NCBI GenBank assembly: GCA_963555705.1
Contig: OY743188.1
Location: 27,363,383 to 27,427,382, forward strand
Origin: Ligustrum vulgare
Lineage: Eukaryota > Streptophyta > Magnoliopsida > Lamiales > Oleaceae
Direction of reading: 5' to 3'
DNA: 64,000 nt
Under the pieces are notes generated by a model. It had not been told where the DNA came from, searched no databases, and worked only from the letters and a program-made list of their open reading frames with translations. Positions within the stretch are counted from its first letter, which is position 1, and every line of letters begins with the position of its first letter. The translations under genes and the position numbers were made by a program. Shown one piece after another: positions 59,501 to 64,000 of this stretch.

Positions 59501-59664
59501 CAACCTGAGAACCAAATTAAATTTCGGTTCCAAAAAAGTAATCGAGAACCGGACCAGAACAGTTCGATTCTTAGCAATAAGTCCCAAAATTGATTTATTC
59601 TTTGATCGTACCCGATCCGGACCGACCGGTTCCAACCGATTCCGAGAAAAAATGCACACTCTTA
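58821..59664. mobile_element. hAT-like non-autonomous element, decayed
   Basis: TAGGTGTGGGCGCGGTCCGG at the left and AATGCACACTCTTA at the right follow the hAT pattern (TAGRGGTGTGCA). The subterminal parts are rich in GGTTCGGTCC, GAACCGAA and GAACCGG repeats on both strands. An (ATA)n tract lies inside (59428-59500). No clear 8-bp duplication was found. Confidence 0.6.
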
Positions 59665-60464
59665 AATTATAAATATAAATGAAAAGCAATTTGTTAACAA
59701 GTTCTCTGATAATAACTACATATGGATGGTTCGAAATTCCAAATTGCACATGCAAGCAAATATCCATCTTATGAACTTCTGAATCTATGATTTTGATTTT
59801 CACTGAAATTTGACTAGTATTTACCAAATTATAATATGACACGTGTATTACACGTACATACGCTATTATATACTTAACGATAATACGACACGTGTATTGC
59901 ACGTGACTAGTATATTTATGTATATAAGAAATTTTGTCCAAAGTGAATACATTATTCCCACCCAAGGTTAAAAAAAAATGAAATTTGTACATTGTACACA
60001 GTACATTGCTGCAGGTAACAGAACCATGGATGGAGCAACCATCTCCAATAGTGACATGGTCATGATAACTGACAACCTGCAAATATATCGAGCTAACCAT
60101 TTCAATAGCTAAAAACTGTTTGTCCAGAAAATGTACTCTGCGTTTTTACTAAAAAAAGAAAAAAAAAAAGAGTTTTTTTTTGCTTTATGTGCAGAATGAA
60201 ATCTTCTTGAAAAATGCTATTTGAATCCCACCCTTGCCCCCAAGCTTGCCCTCCCACTAACCCAATTTTCTTTTTCTCACACGCTTCACTAATAGTGTTC
60301 ACGAGGTAAACACAATTCTGTATTATTGCTGAAACCTAACCATATGCCTTCACATTTGAACCTATCCGACAATGACGGCCAACGCCAATGATAGATTTTT
60401 TCACGCTGCACTTTTCTCATTTTATCTATCCGTGAGTGTGTTTAGTATTATTTAAAATTAGTTA
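59665..60464. other. Spacer with two Helitron-type hairpin ends
   Basis: A minus-strand candidate: the hairpin ACGTGTAATACACGT (about 59850-59864), with ACTAGT 59813-59818 beyond it. A plus-strand candidate ends at 59911. The rest, including the frame at 60102-60302, has no recognisable gene. Confidence 0.35.
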
Positions 60465-62689
60465 TCTATATAATATATAAAAGTAGCTGAGTCAACATCA
60501 GTCAACTTCACTGTTTCCCTCCAAAACTCTTGTACTATGTGCATATTTTATTTATTTATTTATTTATTTTTTCAATTTTTGGGGACTTCAATATTTATCA
60601 TGTTCACACTACTCATATCTCTCATCCAATAATCAACTTCAAAACTCACTTAAAAAATAATTGGGCATTCAATATTTATTTATTATTTTTAAAATCGCTG
60701 ACGTCTACTTACATTCTTAATATTTATTGTGTTTATATGGCTTCTATTTCCCGCCGCCTAATTACACTGGAAAGCCAGTTTTTTTTTTTCTTCCATTTTT
60801 CGTTTTTTCAGAATTTGTTTCATTTTTTCCAGTTTTCCAAAGTCTGTTTATTCATTTTTGTTTTCTATATCTTTTTTTTTTTCCATTTTCCGATATACAG
60901 CCTCTTTTATTTCTGTTATATACAATTATTATGAAGATATATACAATAATAAAAGATTCAATTAAATGGTTATTTATTTGAAAAAATGTGTACAGTTTAA
61001 CATGACCCCTCCACTCCACCTTCTATTTATCACGTTTTATGATTCAAAATTTCTGGTGCGGTGGCAATGCTTATTAGTTATTAATATTACAAACCAGTTG
61101 AAAATAAAAAATCGTAAATTATTTTTTGAAAAAGTAAAAAGGATTGACACTACTCTTTTCTTCAAGACCTGTGATATTTTGAGTCATTGAACATAAATTT
61201 GGGTTTCTGACAAAAAAGAAAAAATATTAAAACAATAATATTGTAGAAAAAGCTTCGAAAATAATATAGAATGCAAAATTATTTTGGACTAATAAGAGGA
61301 TTTTTTAATAGTCTATTTATATTATGTTCTATATTTCTCTGTTGGCGTTGCAATGTGTTAGCTAATGTTGGGCTATTTAGAATAACTTTGGGTTTGATAG
61401 ATATGTTAATGGTTTTGGCCGTTGAGTTAAGAAAAACATATTATTCATGAGTCAGTATATATATTTGATGAAATTGTATATCACATTGTATAAAAAATAA
61501 TAAAAACAAGAAACTAGAATTTTTTTTTTTTTTTTTTAAGAACGAGAAGTTGTTTTTTATTTTTTATGATATAAGAATGATAATTTGTTTGGTTTTACTT
61601 ATTTATATTTGACTTTTTTTTGTCAAAATCTCTCTTTTCATAAAAAAAATGTGTTCTTCTAACGTTTTCAATCTTACAAATAAATATTTGTGTTCAGTTA
61701 TACAAATTCAAAGTAAAATTTTTAGTTAAAAATTATGTCAAAATTTTATTACTAGATAATACTCTTTAAGTCTTACAAAGATAGTCTACTATTTCTTTTT
61801 TGTCCTATAAAAAAGATAGTCTATTTTATTTTTTAAGAGTGAAATTAATATTTTATATTCCTTTTTGTCCTTAATCTGTGTGAAAATGAGTAAAGGACTA
61901 TCTTTATGAGACGGAGAGAGTACTAAATTATAAATCACATCATACGTATAGTTTGTTTTATAAATAATCTTATTTTTAGTTATTTAGTACATCTAAAAAT
62001 TGGAACTTTTTTTTATAGCGTATTATTAAATTATTAAATATTTTTATAGATAATTACATTTAATACGTAATTAGTTTCTTATAATAATTGTAATATTTTA
62101 TTGGTCTTAATTTTATGGATAAATATTTGGTTCAGTCATACAGATCCAATGTCAAATTCTCAATTAAAATTATATTCAAAATTTAACACATTCGTATTTT
62201 TATAAATAACGTTATATTGAAATTTTTATAATTAAATCATATTTTTAAGTTATTTATTATATATACATATTAAAGTTCTTTCCTATATTGCATTATTTAT
62301 CAAAATTATTTCAATGACAATTACATTTAATTCTTAATTAATTTTTTATTCCAAAAAGTCTCATATCACATTTTTTTAACATTAACTCTTAACAAATTTA
62401 TCCATATTATTTGAAATGATATAGTTATTAATGATTTTTGTCCTAACTGTTAATTTTAAAATTTCAAAAAGTAATTAACCATACCAAGATATTCTTTGCT
62501 ATATTTTACTTCAAATTTTATGATATTTTTTCACAATAATATATAAATTGTCTCTCAATTTACTTAACTAAAAATTGAGATGATCAATACTAAATTATAA
62601 TTTCAATCAGAAAATAATTATATTGTATAAATATTGAAAACCTAAAATATCATAAATATGATGCAATATCTTTGTCAACCTCGCAATTT

Positions 62690-62776
<87 letters not shown>

Positions 62777-63328
62777 CATGTTGTTTTTCATTATCAATGG
62801 TCAAAATATTGAATTTTATCTTTTATATGCATGATCTCTATTATTAACTTTTTCATCTATTGTTTGAATGTTTAGAGTACATGAATACTGTAGATCCTAC
62901 ATTTAAGTGTTCATTTTGCAAGGTGAATTATTGGTTCGAGGAGATAGTGAATAATCGTTACAAAACTTGACGATCATATTCTATAAGGTCAAATTATATC
63001 GACAGTAATGCATGACACAAGTTCTTTATTCCAAGGATATCGTTGAACCATTCGAATTTTAGGATACTTATTAGATTTAAAAAAAAAAAAAACAATTTTC
63101 ATTGATGGTGTCATATGCCATGACTATCAATAAGAGTCAGGCACAATCATTTTCGCATGTATGACTTCTCCCTAAAAGGTTGATGTTTATACATGAAACT
63201 AATAAATGATGAACTTATATCTTATTTGTGAATGTTATTTATTTTATTTAAGGATTCATTTAATTTCGAATAGGATTATTTTTATTTAGACGTTTTTTCC
63301 CGTGCATCGCACGGGATGATTCACTAGT
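60465..63328 (+). mobile_element. Non-autonomous Helitron, 2864 bp
   Basis: The 5' end TCTATATAATATATAAAAG is preceded by A. The 3' end has the perfect hairpin CCCGTGCATCGCACGGG (63299-63315), 8 bases, then CTAGT (63324-63328), followed by T. Insertion between A and T with no target duplication is the Helitron rule. The inside is AT-rich with a (TTA)n tract (62688-62775) and no Rep/helicase or recognisable captured gene. Confidence 0.88.
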
Positions 63329-63339
63329 TTTAGAAATGA

Positions 63340-63490
63340 AGGGTGATTTTTAAAAAAAATGAATGGTTGAAATTTTGTTGAAAAGTCAAATATTGTAGGC
63401 GTGACTTTTAAATTTTTAATGCATGATTGATATTGAATACTGTAGAAAAAATGAAAATTTTTTAATGTAAACCAAACAAAGGTTCTATTT
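63340..63490. mobile_element. MITE-like repeat, reverse copy of the 1325-1500 family
   Basis: AATGAATGGTTGAAATTTTG...GAAAAGTCAAATATTG and AAACCAAACAAAGG are the reverse complement of the 1325-1500 and 3965-4150 sequences, with divergence. Confidence 0.5.
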
Positions 63491-63491
63491 A

Positions 63492-63665
63492 GCCTCCATT
63501 TGGTAACACTGTTTAGTCTATAAATAAATTTATTTATGATTTTGAGGTAAAAAGTGGTTGAAAATGGGAGAGAGAAAATGTGTGTAATTAAAAAAATAGT
63601 TTGAGAAATTTTTTAGTTTATAAATTGGTTTATGAACCAATTTTTAATGGCTCCCGAAAACAAGC
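63492..63665. mobile_element. Tourist-like MITE, 174 bp
   Basis: TTA flanks both sides (63489-63491 and 63666-63668). The interior GATTTTGAGGTAAAAAGTGG links it to the split element at 1510-1866. The terminal repeats are weak. Confidence 0.55.
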
Positions 63666-63668
63666 TTA

Positions 63669-63860
63669 ATCTTCGTTCGGTAACATTGTGTGGTTTATAA
63701 ACTAATTTATTTCTATTTTTGAGGTATAAGTATTGATTGAAAATTAGAGACAAAAAACGCCTGTAATTAAAAAGATATTTGAGAAATTATGTAATTTATA
63801 AACTGTTATTTTATCTTATAATTATTTTTTTGTAATGTAAATTGTCTTTTATTTTGTCGT
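63669..63860. mobile_element. Second, adjacent Tourist-like unit
   Basis: CTTCGTTCGGTAACATTGTG followed by TATAAACTAATTTATTTC and TTGAGGTATAAGTATTG repeats the plan of the preceding element. Its right end is not clear. Confidence 0.4.
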
Positions 63861-64000
63861 AATAAATTTTAATATACGTACATGTATTAAATTTCGTCTG
63901 ATATTCATAATAATCAATTCTCTTTGTTTGATATTCATAATAATATTGTAATACATCAATAGAAATATATTACATAAATTAGAACGAGTCTCCAAATTTT

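Larger units (their letters stand above)
45533..59911 (+). mobile_element. Possible Helitron spanning to 59911, with nested insertions
   Basis: The 5' end TCCCTATATATTATAAAAG at 45533 is preceded by A, the canonical context. A candidate 3' end is the hairpin CACGTGTATTGCACGTG (59889-59905), one base, then CTAGT (59907-59911). Removing the gypsy remnant, the MITE and the hAT-like element leaves about 6.4 kb. The 5' end is well supported; its pairing with this 3' end is a guess, because the spacer is unusually short and the next base is A. Confidence 0.3.

Noticed and set aside
59303..60100. 265-aa minus-strand frame
   Set aside because: It runs through an (ATA)n tract (poly-Ile) and joins hAT-like and spacer sequence; no family pattern.

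Overview
This is a repeat-dense, AT-rich piece of a plant nuclear genome, almost certainly a eudicot. The evidence is plant-lineage Ty3/gypsy elements (Tat with an antisense ORF, chromovirus, Athila-type LTR), Tourist and hAT MITEs, Helitrons, and intron-containing fragments of plant genes. I see no intact host gene, rRNA, tRNA or CRISPR array. Nearly all long open frames are retroelement pieces or low-complexity artefacts.

Layout. 1-4465: clustered and nested Tourist-like MITEs (TTA target duplications) around a decayed plant-transposon protein gene. 4466-27261: one large minus-strand Tat-lineage Ty3/gypsy element with two LTRs of about 0.68 kb. It has a tRNA-type primer site next to the right LTR, broken gag, protease, RNase H, second RNase H and integrase, and a plus-strand antisense ORF between pol and the 3' LTR. 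Its reverse transcriptase core is missing. Five later insertions sit in it, all with target duplications: an Athila-type solo LTR in the 3' LTR (4715-6359), a gag-protease-only chromovirus (6902-11181), a solo LTR splitting RNase H (16854-19721), a hAT element between gag and protease (20948-21547), and a second solo LTR in gag (23114-25735).

28812-36573: a minus-strand Helitron-like segment carrying exon fragments of at least three unrelated host genes: a mitochondrial thiamine diphosphate carrier, an RRP12-like ribosome-biogenesis protein and a GBF-type bZIP factor. 36916-41330: a giant foldback. A C-rich arm and a G-rich arm, each about 2 kb, flank a palindromic core made of dozens of GGTCACA/TGTGACC motifs. 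41331-45525: a segment with calcyclin-binding-protein exon remains that ends in a Helitron-like 3' terminus.

45533-59911: possibly one more Helitron, in which a deleted gypsy element (50042-56022), a Tourist MITE (57094-58245) and a hAT-like element (58821-59664) are nested, and which also carries a Nudix (CoA-diphosphatase-like) pseudogene. 60465-63328: a textbook non-autonomous Helitron. The window closes with more Tourist MITEs.

The observations I would check first are: the array of near-palindromic TTACGGCCGTAA sites at roughly 21-bp phasing in the chromovirus LTRs; the giant foldback with its GTCACA core; the multi-gene Helitron capture; the intron-bearing antisense ORF with its own TATA box; and the hairpin shared by the long gypsy LTRs, which shows pairing-preserving differences.
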